DNA of 64,000 nucleotides from Macrothele yani (lineage: Eukaryota; Arthropoda; Arachnida; Araneae; Macrothelidae). Positions 1 through 11,219 of this stretch are shown here, in pieces. The position numbers and the translations under genes are program-made. Under the pieces are notes generated by a model. It saw only the letters and a program-made list of their open reading frames with translations. It was not told where the DNA came from and made no database searches. The stretch is taken from the NCBI GenBank assembly GCA_039090855.1, contig CM077006.1, positions 45,021,336 to 45,085,335 of the forward strand. The letters run 5' to 3'. How positions within the stretch are numbered: position 1 is the first letter of the stretch; every line of letters starts with the position of its first letter.

Positions 1-598
1 TTTCATTCTGTTGCCGTTGCCCTATTTTTGCATTGAAATCTCCCATAATTATTTTCAAGTGCTGCTTACCTTTATTATTTAGATGACAAATTTCCTCATA
101 AAATTCTTCAATTTCTTCTTCAGGATGACTTGTCATGGGTGCATAAGCTTAGATAATCTGAGCCTGGTATCTTTTCGAGAGTTGGATAACAAGTCGTGCA
201 GCTCTGTCAGAGGAACTTTCAACTTCTACAACTTTATCCTTCAGTTTCTTGTTTATTATAAATCCAACACCACTAGTTCTGCCAGTATCTGTCCCATGAT
301 AGTAGAAGAGATTTCCACTTTTCAGTTCGATGAGATCTTCTCCTTTTCTCCTTACCTCACTTAGCCCCACGATGTCCCACTTGATCCTTTGTAGTTCCTC
401 TTCCAATTCAAGAAGCCTTGAATCAGAAGATAGGGAGCGTCCATTATACATAGCCAAGGTCAGCATCAGATGGCAGCCTAGTCCGGTCCTCCGGGGATTC
501 TTAGCACCCTCTGCCTTCATGTCGCACTGGCGGCTGCCTTGGCCAGGTACATTCCAGCTGCCGGAGACTGAGGGCCAAGATTTAAGTTGTGGAATCAT
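1..598 (-). pseudogene. APE-type endonuclease domain of RTE LINE (broken)
   Basis: In the intact element this domain nicks the target DNA so that reverse transcription can be primed there. The open stretch 598-149 gives 149 residues. It stops at a TAA where the family has a glutamine just before the AYAP motif, and the same frame then continues to the window edge with MTSHPEEEIEEFYEEI and the DFNA motif. One nonsense substitution therefore separates this copy from an open frame here; the rest is unseen. The methionine at 598 begins MIPQLKSWPS, a basic leader typical of these ORFs. It belongs to a different LINE lineage from the other RTE copies in this window. Confidence 0.75.
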
Positions 599-810
599 TT
601 TGGAGGGGTTTGGCCATAACTCACCACGCTGGCCAAGTGGGTTGGTGAGTGTGGGATAGAATTTCCTCTAATCCCGATGGTATAGTTATACCGCTATTGG
701 CAGTCGTCAGAGCCCCTTTAGTGGGAACAGGATGCACCACGAGAAGGCGGGGTTGACATTTGTCAAGGAGAGGCTGTGATGTTACGCATCACCTGACCTT
801 ACATCCCACA
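1..810 (-). mobile_element. RTE/BovB-like LINE, 5' portion (endonuclease end), cut by window edge
   Basis: The minus strand encodes the AP-endonuclease start of an RTE-clade retrotransposon. The order is a 5' untranslated segment (about 810 down to 599), then coding from about 598 to beyond base 1. Visible landmarks are the NGRSL/LLELEEELQRIKWDI stretch, LSEVRRKGE, GVGFIINKKL and, near the window edge, IIMGDFNAKIG, the metal-binding DFNA motif of APE nucleases. The RT domain would lie outside the window. The arrangement and wording match the endonuclease of BovB-type RTE elements; this is family knowledge, not a search. One in-frame TAA near base 150 interrupts it. Confidence 0.8.
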
Positions 811-1316
811 TAAAAAAAAACAACAAAAAAAAAAACATAAAAACATATATATATATATATATTAGGTGGATATCAAGATATCATAATGTAATAAATCTGT
901 GATGTGTTAAAATGAAATTATGATGAAGTGTTTGTTTGCTGTAACACATTAAAAATAATAACACATTTTTATGTGAAATCAACAATATATTTCAATAATT
1001 GCCTATGAAAGTAAATTTGACGCAAATTATAGGCAGTCAACCCATTTCTGACAAAGGAACACAGATTTCTGTCAAATATGGAATAATTTTTATCACCCCT
1101 AGTTCAACCAGCACTCAAATAAAAAAAAATGATATCATTAGGAGGATATGAAGATATCATAATGTAATCATAATGAACTGTTTATTCACTTCACACATTA
1201 AAGTTGTAACACAAAAAATATTTTAGTAGGATAAAAATATGTCATAGTGTAATGAATCTGTAACGTCAAAAAAAATTGTGATGAACTATTTGTTTGCTGC
1301 AATACAATAACATAAA
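811..1316. repeat. AT-rich stretch with an imperfect repeated unit
   Basis: There is no gene here. It starts with an A-rich run and an (AT)n run near 846-861. A unit containing 'gatatcataatgtaat' followed by 'gatgaactgtttgtttgct'-like text occurs near 870-960, 1145-1200 and 1230-1310. A related piece lies on the far side of the next transposon (about 3450-3520), suggesting that the transposon landed in an older repeat cluster. Confidence 0.5.
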
Positions 1317-2936
1317 GTTTTGAAGTCAACTTATACAGCGTAATGGTAAAGTCAGGAATACATATACATCATTTTAAAGGAAATTTTATGCTGAATTCAC
1401 ATATTTTAATAGAATGTTATTACCAATAATAGAAGTGAAGTTACAAGCAAAATGTGCAAGTGAGGAAAACACAAATCCAGTTCTGCAAAAGTGTTGGCGC
1501 CCCCTAATCTACTATAGCTTTCCCTGACATCTGCTAGTGAGATATAAAAGGATGTAGAATTATATGCCAACTTAGAATGCAGCTGCTTGTAGTCAGTTGA
1601 AGGAAGTTTATGCAGAATTCCTGGTGATATTTGAATTTCGGAATGTCAAAGACCCGAAAATTGGTCCTGCCTCTTCAAACCGGGGAAAACATTATTACTT
1701 TGCATGAACTTGTATTCAGTAGTCGTAAAATTGCTGTTAAATGTGGCTGTGATAATTCCACTGTCTTGCGCACCATTAAAAGAGTTGCAGAAACTGGATG
1801 TGTGGGAAAGAAAAAGAACAGGTCGACCAAGGTTGTGTACTGAATGTGATGATCGCATGTTGATTTGTCCTTCCTTAAGATAAAGGTTTAAAACAGCCAC
1901 TGATTTAAGAAATGAGTGGGAGAATGAAGTAGGCATTATTGCATCTGCATGTACAGTTTGTCGTAGGCTACAAGAAAATGGTCTGACTACACGAAAACCT
2001 TTGCTTACTGAACAACAACAGCTCAAAAGAATTGCTTGCACCAAGGCACATAACAATTGGACTGTTGATGAATGGAAAAATGTTATTTTCAGTGATGAAA
2101 CAACTGTTGCTATTTCTGCTAATAATGGAAATAATTATGTGCATGGTCCTGCTGGTGAAAGATATAAGGCATGCTGCACCCAGCCAACAATCAAGCACCC
2201 ACATTCGGGGATATTATGGTCCTGTATTTTGGCCAGTGGTGTTGGCAGTCTGCACATTGTTGATGGCACATTGAATGGATCAAAATATGTGGATATTTTG
2301 GAGTCCAAACTGTTACCATCTTCACGAGACATGGGTTTGCAGAATTTTATCTTTCAGGACGATAACGTGCCATGTCATCGGTCAAAGTTGGTTGACGAGT
2401 GGTTTAATCGAAAAGTTATTAGAAAACTTCAGTGGCCGGCTTGGTCACCGGATGTCAATCCCATAGAAAATCTGTGGGTGAGATTGAAGCAAAAGATCCG
2501 TCAACAAGGACCCACATCTAAAACAGCATTAATTGAGTCTGTAAAGGCAGTATGCACCGTGTTATCACCAATGGACAACTAGAGAAGCTCATTAGTTCCA
2601 TGCCAAGAAGGTGCACTTTGTTACTAAGAAACCGTGGTTATCCAATTAAATATTAAAGCATATTTTGCTTGTTGATAAGTTATTTCTAGTGTCCTGCAAG
2701 TTTCAAAAATGTACTGCACAGTAATTTTACGTTGAATGCATTTCACACTAATTTCACAAATTTCACTATTTTTGCTTTTTATGACTAGAAGCTGTACTTT
2801 TGCTTATAACTTCACTTCTATTGCTGGTAATAACATTCTGTAAAGAAATTTGAATTCAGCATAAAATTTCCTTTAAAATTGTGTATAATGTGTATTTCCT
2901 GGCTTTATCATTATGCTGTATAAGTTGATTTTCAAA
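1317..2936 (+). mobile_element. Tc1-like DNA transposon with about 140-bp inverted repeats
   Basis: The two ends are long imperfect inverted repeats: about 1317-1456 and, in reverse, about 2796-2936. Both share 'tcaacttatacagc' near the tip, 'aaaggaaattttatgctg', 'agaatgttattacca' and 'agaagtgaagtta'. Between them is one Tc1/mariner-superfamily transposase gene. The 1.6 kb length is normal for the family, but the terminal repeats are longer than the 20-30 bp of classic Tc1. A clear TA duplication at the tips could not be fixed because the last bases are diverged. Confidence 0.8.
1643..2581 (+). pseudogene. Tc1-like transposase, frameshifted
   Basis: This DDE transposase would cut and paste its own element. 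The N-terminal part (1643-1843) holds a helix-turn-helix region (SSRKIAVKCGCDNSTVLRT). A frameshift and stop follow near 1843. The catalytic half runs open from 2001 to 2581, with FSDE, FQDDN and NPIENLW. The spacing from the second Asp to the Glu is 34 residues (DD34E), and all three catalytic residues are kept. The start at 1643 is preferred because the preceding in-frame ATG at 1631 has no obvious domain before it. Loss of the connecting frame makes it inactive as it stands. Confidence 0.8.
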
Positions 2937-4101
2937 CATTAAAAATTTACTTTTATAATTTTCAAACATTAAAAATTTACTTTTGGTCTATTGGTGCAGG
3001 ACTTTTTGGCCACAATTGGGAAGGTATTAAAACTTAGCTCCTTACACTAACCCCAAAGCAACAGCATCAGAGTCTCTGGAAATTATCACCAGCCATGAAG
3101 CTGCAAAGACAGTGTCTCACTGGTGTAGCCAAAAATCTGGATACAATGCCTTAATGATTTCTCCCATCAAAACCGCCATGTCCCAAATTAACACATCACG
3201 TGACTTCATATTCAGAACATGCTGCACTGTGTATTTAATCATTCCTTGGATGTCTCGTGTTACCATTCTGATATTTAAATTGTAATCATTTCGATATTAA
3301 AATTGTAATCATTCTGATATTTAAATCGTAATCATTTTAATATTTCAGTTTGTTTAAGCTATTAGCCTTGAAAAAGCTATCCGTATATTAGCTAAAGCTC
3401 GGCAAATTGTATTTTGCTTTCTTACACTGAGTAAATGGATTGCCACTTCAGTCTTAAATGTGTGATGTCAAAATGAAATTGTAATGAACTGCAATACATT
3501 AAAATTATAATAGAATAAAGGGAATAACTAGACGTAATGGTAATAAATGGTCCATTCCTGGAATATGGGTCACAGTTTTTAACAAAATGGCACAGCTGCC
3601 ACAAAACACATTATACATTTGCAGTAGCCCTACTGACATTCTGTTATAGAAATTAAGGCGGACAGAATATCTTGATTCTTATTGTAGAATTACTTGTTCC
3701 AGGGATGAGCAAGAACCAGAAGTGAACAAACATGGTTGAAAACTTAGACTTCATGCAACAATATCACAGTAAACATAGAAATTGAGTGAAAAGCACGGTC
3801 ATGTATAGAAATGAAGTTTCTTTAGCAGTAGCTTTTGGCCGTTCTGCGATCAACTGAAACTAAGGACTGGTTGCCAGAACTATAATGTGAATTTGAGGTG
3901 CAGGAACTGTTGTTAAATCTATTTTAAACTATCCACTATGTTATCCTAATGGTGTTAAAAATCATGTTCCCTCTTCTGGTAACACATATAGGTTTATGTT
4001 CTAGATTCTATGTTCTTGAATGTTTTAGCCAGCATGACAGTAGAAATTGTGGGAGTTACATATATATATATTTTTATGTTAATGCAATAGAATGTACAAT
4101 A
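2937..4101. other. No gene; short tandem repeats
   Basis: A roughly 29-bp unit ('ttcaaacattaaaaatttac') is duplicated at 2931-2985, just outside the Tc1 element. At about 3265-3345 a 22-24 bp unit ('tttaaattgtaatcatt') occurs three times. The rest is AT-rich with no coding signal or family I recognise. Confidence 0.5.
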
Positions 4102-4340
4102 CACTGAGGTGCCGAAAAAATAAAAAAAACAACTGGAAAGGGCACTACCATTTCCATTATGTGCTGCCCCAACCATGCAGTAAGTGGTATCGTCTACAAA
4201 CGACATATATATAGAAGCAAATATCTCCGCAAGCCCAAGTAGTTCAGATGGCAGCTTATCAGGATTTAAGTGATTTCGAATGTGGTATGATAGTCAGTGC
4301 CCAGGCGATGGATCACTCCATCTCAGAAATTACCACGGAA

Positions 4341-4390
4341 TTTGGATTTACATGGTCAACAATTCCAATTGTTGACCATGTAAATCCAAA
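4341..4390. repeat. 50-bp perfect palindrome
   Basis: The arms 4341-4364 and 4367-4390 are exact reverse complements of 24 bp with only CC between them. It lies inside the HTH coding part of the Tc1 transposase, so one arm duplicates transposase sequence in inverted orientation. Confidence 0.9.
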
Positions 4391-5112
4391 CAATTTCAAA
4401 GGTGTACCTGGACTACACAAACTCTGGGAAAACATTCAGAGTGGGAGACCGGTGAGGCCGTAGAAAAGCTCTGGGTGATTGTGGACAGCGGTGTCTTTCA
4501 CGCATTGTAACATCCACTGGGTGTACAACATTGCTGTAAATCACAGTGCAATTCAATACGGAGGCCAGTAGTAGCATCAATGTTTAAACAGTGCAACATT
4601 CCCTGTGTTCTGTGGGGTTGTGGAGCCAACAACCTACCTAGGTGCCATTGCTGACCCGACAACACAAGGCTCTGTGCTCTTTGCCTGGGCTCAGGAACAT
4701 TGCCATTGGACACAAGATGACTGGAAATGTGTAGCCTGGTCCGACAAATCGCAGTACCAACTGTTTCGGGCTGATGGCTGACTCCGTGTGTGGCAACAAC
4801 CCCAGGAAGCAATGATCCCACATGTCTACAAAGGACAGTGTAGGCAGGTGGTGGCTCTGTTATAGTATGGGTGTTTTCAGCTGGCACGCATTAGGACCTC
4901 TCATATGTCTGCTGACCATGCTCTGACTGGTGAAGGCTATGTAACCATCCTTAGGGATCATTTACACCTGTTCATGTCATGCAACCCCTCTGATGGGTAC
5001 AACCTCTTTCAACACAACAATGCACCACCACAAACATCCACAGTCTCCTGATTATGGCTGCCGGAACATTCCATGGAGTTTGGCATCCTGACTTGGCCCC
5101 ATCATTTGCTGG

Positions 5113-5665
5113 ATTTAAACGTCATCAAACACATTTGGGATGCTGTTCAATGTGCTGTCAATGCCAGGAATCCTCCACTGGCAAATACTATGGAATTGTG
5201 GGCGCTCTTCAGGAAGCATGGTGATCACTGTCTCTACAGTACTATAGACGATTTAAACGCCATCGAACACATTTGGGATGCTGTTCAACGTGCCATCAAT
5301 GCCAGAAATCCTCCACTGGCAAATACTATGGAATTGTGATACGCTCTTCAGGAAGCATGGTGAGCACTGTCTCCACAGTACTATAGAGGATTTAAACACC
5401 ATAAAACACGTTTATGATGCTGTTCAACGTGCCGTCAATGCCAGGAATCCTCCACTGGCAAATACTATGGAATTGTGGGGCGCTCATCAGGAAGCATGCT
5501 GAGCACTGTCTCCTCAGTACTATAGAGGATTTAAATGCCATCTAACACATTTGGTATGCTGTTCAACGTGCTGTCAATGCCAGGAATTCTCCACTGGAAA
5601 ATACTATGGAATTGTGGGGCGCTCTTCAGGAAGCATAGTGTGCGCTGTCTCCACAGTACTACAGA
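5113..5665 (+). repeat. Minisatellite, 4 x about 139 bp, derived from transposase coding sequence
   Basis: Copies begin at 'atttaaac/atttaaat' at 5113, 5251, 5390 and 5529, giving periods of 138, 139 and 139. Each unit encodes the DLN-IEHIWDA through ELWGALQEA segment plus 'cactgtctccacagtactat'. The unit length is not always a multiple of three, so the frame is lost between copies. Confidence 0.85.
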
Positions 5666-5790
5666 GAGCTCATGGAGTCCATGCCTTGTCATGTTGCTGC
5701 CGTTACCCGATTGCGAGGAGGACCAACTCGGTATTAGAGAGGCATGCTTGCTTTTTTGGCGCTTCAGGGCAGAAGATCTGTAGGATGGGC

Positions 5791-6236
5791 TAGAATGCTG
5801 AATCCTATATTAACTGATAAGTCCTTACTGTGTGGAACCTCTGGAAGGAGCTTTGCAGGAGGAATTGAGGAAAATTTCAGTGCAGACTTATCGGCATCTC
5901 ATGGAAAACATTCTTTGAAAGGTTGCTGCAGCCACAACTGCCAAAGGTGGACTGAGCATGTACTGATTTGGGGTAATAAATGTTCTTGTTTCCATTTGAC
6001 CTAGGTATGCATATATTTTTGTGTACATAGTGTATCATGTGATGTGAAGTAATTAATATGGGATGTAAAATTTATGGAGTACTAGGATTTCATAGAATGC
6101 AGTATAATCACATAGTGTTATAAATTATTGTGTATAGGTGTTAAAATATTTTTGCAAGTTATTTAGTTGTTTTATAATAGTAATGGTAGATAACTGCCAA
6201 GAGTGCTGTTTAGCTTAAATGTGTATCTTTATCCAG
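5791..6236. other. No gene; tail of Tc1 element and intron sequence before dynein exon 1
   Basis: From about 5790 to 5990 the sequence may still be transposon 3' flank. The rest is AT-rich and ends in the polypyrimidine-AG acceptor 'ctttatccag' of the first visible dynein exon. Confidence 0.4.
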
Positions 6237-6499
6237 GTTGTTCAAGTATTTAGCTTCCTAATGAGCAGGAAAGAAATTCTGGAATCCCTTAACAAATGTT
6301 TGCCTGAAATTCTGGTGATGGCTCACGAGGAACTAAATCGTGCAATGCGTAGGTACCAAACTGATGGTGAAGCTTTGAAGAATAATGAGGCATTGGTTTA
6401 TTGGTGTCTTCCTCCTACTTCCCGCCTTTTACAGTGGGTCCTACAGTTGAAGAATGTGATCAGTGTTCCAATCAAAGCCCTACAAAATATAAAACACTT
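6237..6499 (+). CDS. Axonemal dynein heavy chain, exon (first in window)
   Basis: This is an 87-codon-plus exon of the dynein heavy chain stem (DHC_N1 region), the tail that dimerises and binds intermediate chains in ciliary or flagellar outer arms. It is read in phase 0 after acceptor 'atccag' (6235-6236 AG). It contains EILESLNKCLPEIL, a helical AHEELNRAMRRY segment and PPTSRLLQWVLQLKNVI, which resembles the PP-xx-xLxWxxxLxxxI pattern of dynein tails. The donor is GTAGGT at 6500. The exon ends after two bases of a Leu codon, which is completed exactly by the exon at 17297. Earlier exons lie outside the window. The paralogue (DNAH9/11/17-like) is inferred from general pattern only. Confidence 0.85.
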
Positions 6500-6594
6500 G
6501 TAGGTTTTTTAAAATTTTCCTTTCATCTTATTTTAAATGTGCTTACTCTTGTGTAAAATAAAAAGTTTTGTCATGATTTGCAAAGGCACTAGGC

Positions 6595-8289
6595 CAGGGA
6601 TGGTGAACCTTTTCGGACTAGTGTGCCACTTAAAGTTTGCTTTATTGCTTTCAAGTGTCTAGTGTGCCACCTCTTGTTATTTTGTTTTTTTTCAATTAAC
6701 ACTAGGAGGCCTCTAGGCTTGCTACGCTCATTTCCAAAGTAGCGCTCGGGCCCTGCAGCCAGATTTTCAAGTATATCACAACGAAATGAACATGTTCTCC
6801 CAATTGTTCAATATGTTTTGCTCTGCATTGATTCCAAGATGGCAGCTTGTTTACAGTTTTTGTTTTGCTCCTGGTGAACTCCCTGTTGGATTTTTGTGGA
6901 ACCTTTTTCAATTTCCTTCTTTTTTATTGGACTTCACTCTGCCGCCATATCGAAGTTTCCGAGTTTTTTTACTGTCGTTATTTTTTGGAAGAGCAGACTT
7001 TTGTCATTTAAACTAATATTACTTACTAAATTTACCACTAAGAAAAACAAAAGCGGTCCAAAAAGCACAACTGAGATATCTTTACCAACAAAACATATGC
7101 ATAACAAATTCTCTGCGTCACCATGGCAGCAGGTCACAGGACCAGAATGTTCCTCTGTGGTTAACGTGAAGACAGACAAGCCATTCGTTTCTTTCCTTTG
7201 CATATTTAAAAAATGCTTAAAAATCAGAAAATGACTTTTTCTTAATTTTTTTTTGTGAAAAAGGGATGATAATTGTAATTTTATGCTGTAAAAATTGCAA
7301 TGCTTTATGATTCATAGTTTGCCATATATCCGTTTCTTTAAATGGGTTGCATCGTGAAGTAGAGAATTTTGTGAAATTTAAAAATTTTATTTCTTGTAAT
7401 CTAAATCGAAATGAAAAAAAGAGCGATGAGGTGCAAAAATTTGGTCATGGTACTACATGCCTATAAAGTTTTGTGGCTCTGTTGCTCTTAGTGTGTCCGG
7501 AACGCGACCTGATAGCACTTTTTTTGCTTGCCTTAACTTTGAAATACAATAACTCTTAAAGTATCGCCAGAATCGAGAAACGGTTTATTTCAGCGTGTTC
7601 TCCAAACAATTCTCTACAAACGATGTAAATTTCATATTTTTGTGTTCAATACGTTTTGCGCTGCAAGCTAGGAAAGCAAGAGTGTCACGAAATTTCTAAA
7701 ACAGCGGCAGTAACTTTTTTTTAGAATAGGTTTTGTCATGAAACTTTTTTTTTTTCGCGAATACTATAAAATTGACAGTAACAGAATAGGTAAGTAAATT
7801 AGTTTTAAGACTAAAACAATTTCAATTTAAAGCTGAATTAATCCATAAGAAGATAATTGAAAAATCATACTTAACATAATTACATTAGTGAGAAACTTGT
7901 TGCTGAATGCTGCTAGCCAAGGCATTTCTGTTGGGTTCATTAGTAGCCCATTCATAACCTGTTGTCTTCAACATCACGCAAGATGCACTTAAGTGTGAAC
8001 CAAGATGGTCAGATTTAAGTGCATCTTGCTTTTGGGAATTAATGCATAAAGTGATTAAATAAAGTGAGGTTGATTTATTATTACTTTGGAGAACACTTCT
8101 TGGCTAGATTAATTTTTCTTGTCAGAACTTGGTTATTTGCATGAACACACTACAGACATGCTGTTGAAAAATTACTGTTTGCAAAAACCTAAATTTTTTT
8201 TTAATGGTAATGCTTTCATATCAGTGTGCCACCCAAATCGTGTTTATGTGCCACCGAGTGACACATGTGTCATAGGTTCACCATCCCTG
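6595..8289. mobile_element. hAT-type non-autonomous DNA transposon with 8-bp target duplication
   Basis: The 16-bp terminal inverted repeats 'cagggatggtgaacct' are exact at both ends. The element is flanked by a perfect 8-bp direct duplication, 'cactaggc' (6587-6594 and 8290-8297). The 8-bp duplication and a CAGGG start are hallmarks of hAT elements. Subterminal 'gtgtgccac' motifs recur in inverted orientation. No transposase is visible in its 1,695 bp, and the 112-aa open frame at 6896-7234 shows no hAT features. It must have been moved by an enzyme supplied elsewhere. Confidence 0.9.
7979..8034. repeat. Short hairpin inside the hAT element
   Basis: 'gcaagatgcacttaa' is followed about 25 bases later by its reverse complement 'ttaagtgcatcttgc', giving 15-bp perfect arms. 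It may be a remnant of a small inverted-repeat insertion. Confidence 0.75.
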
Positions 8290-8649
8290 CACTAGGCGAA
8301 TGATGTTATGCCCCAAGAAACAGCCTATTCTTTTCTTTTGTATGAAGAAAGTTTATTCACTTATAATAGTGCCTAAAACTAGCAATCCTTATCAGTACTT
8401 TTCTGAATAATAATACTTTATTTTTTATTACGATTACAAGTCGTAAATATTTTCTTTTGATATCACGTGTCAAATACTTTTATTTTGTGTAGTCTGAGTT
8501 TATTATATGAACATATTAGTGATTGACATTGACCAGCAGATTTCATCTTCTTGTGAACACTGTTTACAGAAGAAAGTGTTATTACATTGTTTTGGAAGAT
8601 AACTCACTTTTAAATTGCCTTTAATTGAAAAAATACATATGCTGTATAT

Positions 8650-9062
8650 GTATGTGTACATGTACATATTATCATCATCAACAATTATCAGTCCACTGCT
8701 GGATGAAGATCTGCCCAAGATTCTTCCACCACTGTCTATCTTGAGCCAGTCTCCTTCATGTCACTCCTGCATACTTTCAAATTTCATCCACCCATCTCCA
8801 ATGTGTGCTTCTGGGTCTTTTCTTGTACCTTGGTATCCGGTCTAATATTTCAGTGGTCAGTTCTAGCAATATGTCTAGCCCATTGTTATTTCAGGGATTT
8901 TACTTTGATCATGACAGCATACGCTCTTGTTATTTCGTTGATCAGTGCATTCCTCTTCCTGTTCCTCTTCCCATCTTTCATGGCTACACCACTTCTTTCA
9001 GTTGTTTGCAGCCTCTGTATGTCTTTTTTCGTTAAGGTTCAGGTCTCCAATCTTTATATATA
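8650..9062 (-). mobile_element. LINE 3' fragment (endonuclease-RT type, C-terminal tail)
   Basis: Reading on the minus strand in shifting frames gives a WQWAGHIAR-like segment, a TRWxDE/EMGG-like segment, then VEESWADL or LGRSSSSSGLI near the 3' end. These are the C-terminal hallmarks of RTE-type endonuclease-RT proteins seen in many arthropods. The 3' end runs into 'gatgatgataat', a typical simple tail. It is a 5'-truncated dead copy of a lineage other than the main RTE family here. Confidence 0.6.
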
Positions 9063-9920
9063 AAAGGCTAAGCCGTTTCTTTCTGGCCTTAGTTATGGAC
9101 TTCTACTGGACTGATTTTGATGATTTTTTTTTAATGAAAAGTGTGGCTATGTAGATGTGCACAAAAATCTAAAAAGCTGTGATTTTAGATTCTGTGTATT
9201 TTTATTTGCCCTCAAAAGTTTTAATGTTTTTCCCTTCCCACACTCTTTTTGGGGCATATGCTTCGAGTTCTTGTACCACATATGTCGTCGAGTTTGTGAC
9301 GTCACAACATGGTGACTGGGCATAAACTCACACTGTTAACATGTTAGCTAATGTTAGCTTTAGTTCCATGTTGTGATGTCACACTTCGACAACATGTTGC
9401 ATATCATTGGAAAGATGAACCAGCATTATGTTGTGGCATCACACTTCAATCTGTCACGGACCACAATGAGGCACGAACACGAGTCACTTAAACTCAGACA
9501 ACAGTCTTAGTTTTGAATTCGAAAACATCAGGTGTGCATTATCATTTTGTGAAAAATGTCAGTACACAACAGTAATTTTAGAAGGATTCCAATTTCTCCT
9601 GATGGTAACTGTTTATTTTGTTCAATTTCTTTTTATGTTATGAACACTCAAAGAATCATCATCAAATCCATTTGCAAGTTGTTGACAGAATTATAAATAA
9701 TTGAGATTTATTTTCCCATTTTATTATTGGAGATCCATTTTATAGACTGCCAATTCATGTGGCTGACGATTATAACATTTAATGTTACTTGATGGAGAAT
9801 ATGCGGGGCATGTTGAATTAACTTGTACATAAGTAAAAATTAGACAGATGCATTGCTGAAATACTTTTCTTTTAAGAAATAATAGAAAATTGCTCTTGAA
9901 AATTGTGCTGTTTCTTCTAA
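9063..9920. other. No gene recognised
   Basis: AT-rich intron sequence. Near 9287-9460 there are imperfectly repeated and inverted pieces around 'tgttgtgatgtcacactt' and 'gacgtcacaacatggt', probably an eroded inverted-repeat element. Nothing codes. Confidence 0.4.
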
Positions 9921-10017
9921 CCCTCATTTTGGGTGTAATGTGATGACATCACATGTGCTGGCAGTGGCCACTATTTGCGTCCAGACAGCATTGAATCCGG
10001 CGCTTACTGCTAGCCAG

Positions 10018-10084
10018 CTGGAGTGCTCCTTAGTGGCAGACACATTCCTATGTGATGCCACTGAGGAGCAGTCCACCAGCCAGC
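10018..10084. repeat. Imperfect hairpin, about 25-bp arms
   Basis: 'gctggagtgctccttagtggca' is followed after about 15 bases by 'tgccactgaggagcagtccac', its imperfect reverse complement. It lies between the left inverted arm and the transposase of the surrounding element. Its length and loop are within the range of a folded small-RNA precursor, but nothing shows it is expressed. Confidence 0.55.
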
Positions 10085-10159
10085 CAAACCCACCTCTCTG
10101 CTGCTTTGTCATGCCATTTCACTGAGGGTGTCTACACAATATGATTGCTGATAGTGAGT

Positions 10160-11219
10160 GCACCTGCTCCTGGCTGTTCTCATACATGTGAAAATGTATC
10201 AGTATATTCTGGAGGAGCAAGTGTTTATTGTTTGCACTTATAGGAAAACAGAATTGATAAAGTCTTGTCAGCTGCAATTCCGGAGAGGTTTGCAGGCAGA
10301 CATCTGCCAAGCAAGCCCACCATTTGGGCATTGTCGAAAAAATTGTGAACCAAGGGGACTTTGTTAGACGACAGTGCAGGAGGCCATCCACAAATGCCTG
10401 AGGAAATGATAAAGAATGTAAAGGGCCGACTACTTGCGTCTTCCAGGAAGTCACTTTGTTGACTGTCACAGGAAACAGGGTTGTCCAAAAGCACTTGTCA
10501 ACGTGCTGTGAAAAAAGGAAACTTCGTGTGTACCATATCTGCGTGGTCCATGAATTGAAAGAGAATGATCAAGTGAAACGAGTGACATACTGTCGATGGT
10601 TTCAGACATTTCCTCAGAAAAATCCAGGGCATTCTGGACTACATGTGGTTCTTGGATTTCACGTGGTTTCACCTGTATGGATATGTCAATTCTCAAAATT
10701 CCTGTATTTGAGCCAGTGAAAATTCCAACGTGATACATGAAGAACCCCTTCATTCACAGAAAATTGGTGTTTGGTGTGGGATGATTCAATGCCACATAAT
10801 CGGTCCCATCTTCTTCGATACAACCATCACAACAGCTACATATAGGGAAATCTTCAATACCTTTGTAAATCAATTGGACGACGAAGAACTCTCCATTGGA
10901 TACTACCAGCATGATGGAGCGACATCCCACACCAGCATGGTCAAAATTCTGCCCTTTTTCGGCGACCGCGTCATTTTAAGAGGTCTATAGACACCGCACT
11001 CGCCCGATCTGATACCTCCTGATCACTTTTTAAGGGGATATCTAAAAGGAAGAGTTTACCAAAAGAAACCGCGAACCATAGATGCCTTGAAAGCAAACAT
11101 CACCGAAGAAATTCAGACAATGACAGCGGACATACTGGCAAGGACTTTCCACAATATGGTGCGTCAGGCTCAATGCTGTCTAGACGCAAATGGTGGCCAC
11201 TTCCAGCACATGTTGTGAT
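10160..11219 (+). pseudogene. Mariner-like (DUF4817-type) transposase, heavily broken
   Basis: In order: a KPTIWAL...GTLLDD HTH region (near 10310-10370), GRLLASSRKSL-RLSQETGLSKSTCQRA (10420-10520), CRWFQTF (near 10590), GVWCGM-CHIIGPIFFDTTIT (10765-10830), YQHDGATSHTS (near 10905-10935) and SPDLIPPDHFLRGYLKGRVY (11003-11060), ending at ANGGHFQHML (near 11190-11217). The fold is the RNase-H-like DDE/D core. The HDG Asp and the PPD Asp about 35 residues later are visible. Several in-frame stops (for example the one at 10988 before TPHSPD) and frameshifts make it dead. The same family recurs at 42424-43915. Confidence 0.7.

Larger units (their letters stand above)
4248..5790 (+). pseudogene. 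Tc1-like transposase (decayed, C-terminus tandemly expanded)
   Basis: The start MAAYQDLSDFECGMIV at 4248 is the usual opening of this Tc1 subfamily's paired-like HTH. A 50-bp palindrome interrupts it at 4341-4390. Further on, in shifting frames, come a WTVDDWK-like segment with WSDxS (near 4710-4760), QDN-like text near 5015, and DLN-IEHIWDA near 5113, which in intact relatives carries the catalytic Glu. From there a 138-139 bp stretch covering this motif and the ARNPPLANTMELW segment is repeated four times, and the RGGPTRY-like tail follows near 5700-5740. Many stops and frameshifts make it non-functional. Confidence 0.75.
4102..5990 (+). mobile_element. Tc1-like transposon with internal minisatellite
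   Basis: The left end starts right after a TA with 'cactgaggtgccgaaaa', a typical Tc1-family terminal repeat. A decayed transposase reading on the plus strand follows to about 5790. I cannot see a matching inverted terminal repeat on the right; the end near 5990 is a guess based on where similarity to the coding part and its 3' flank stops. The coding 3' third is expanded about fourfold (5113-5665). Confidence 0.7.

Noticed and set aside
83..364. Plus-strand 93-codon open frame at the window start
   Set aside because: Antisense of the RTE endonuclease, which has recognisable motifs on the minus strand.
6896..7234. 112-codon open frame as a hAT-encoded protein
   Set aside because: No hAT domain, low-complexity hydrophobic text, AT-driven open frame inside a non-autonomous element.
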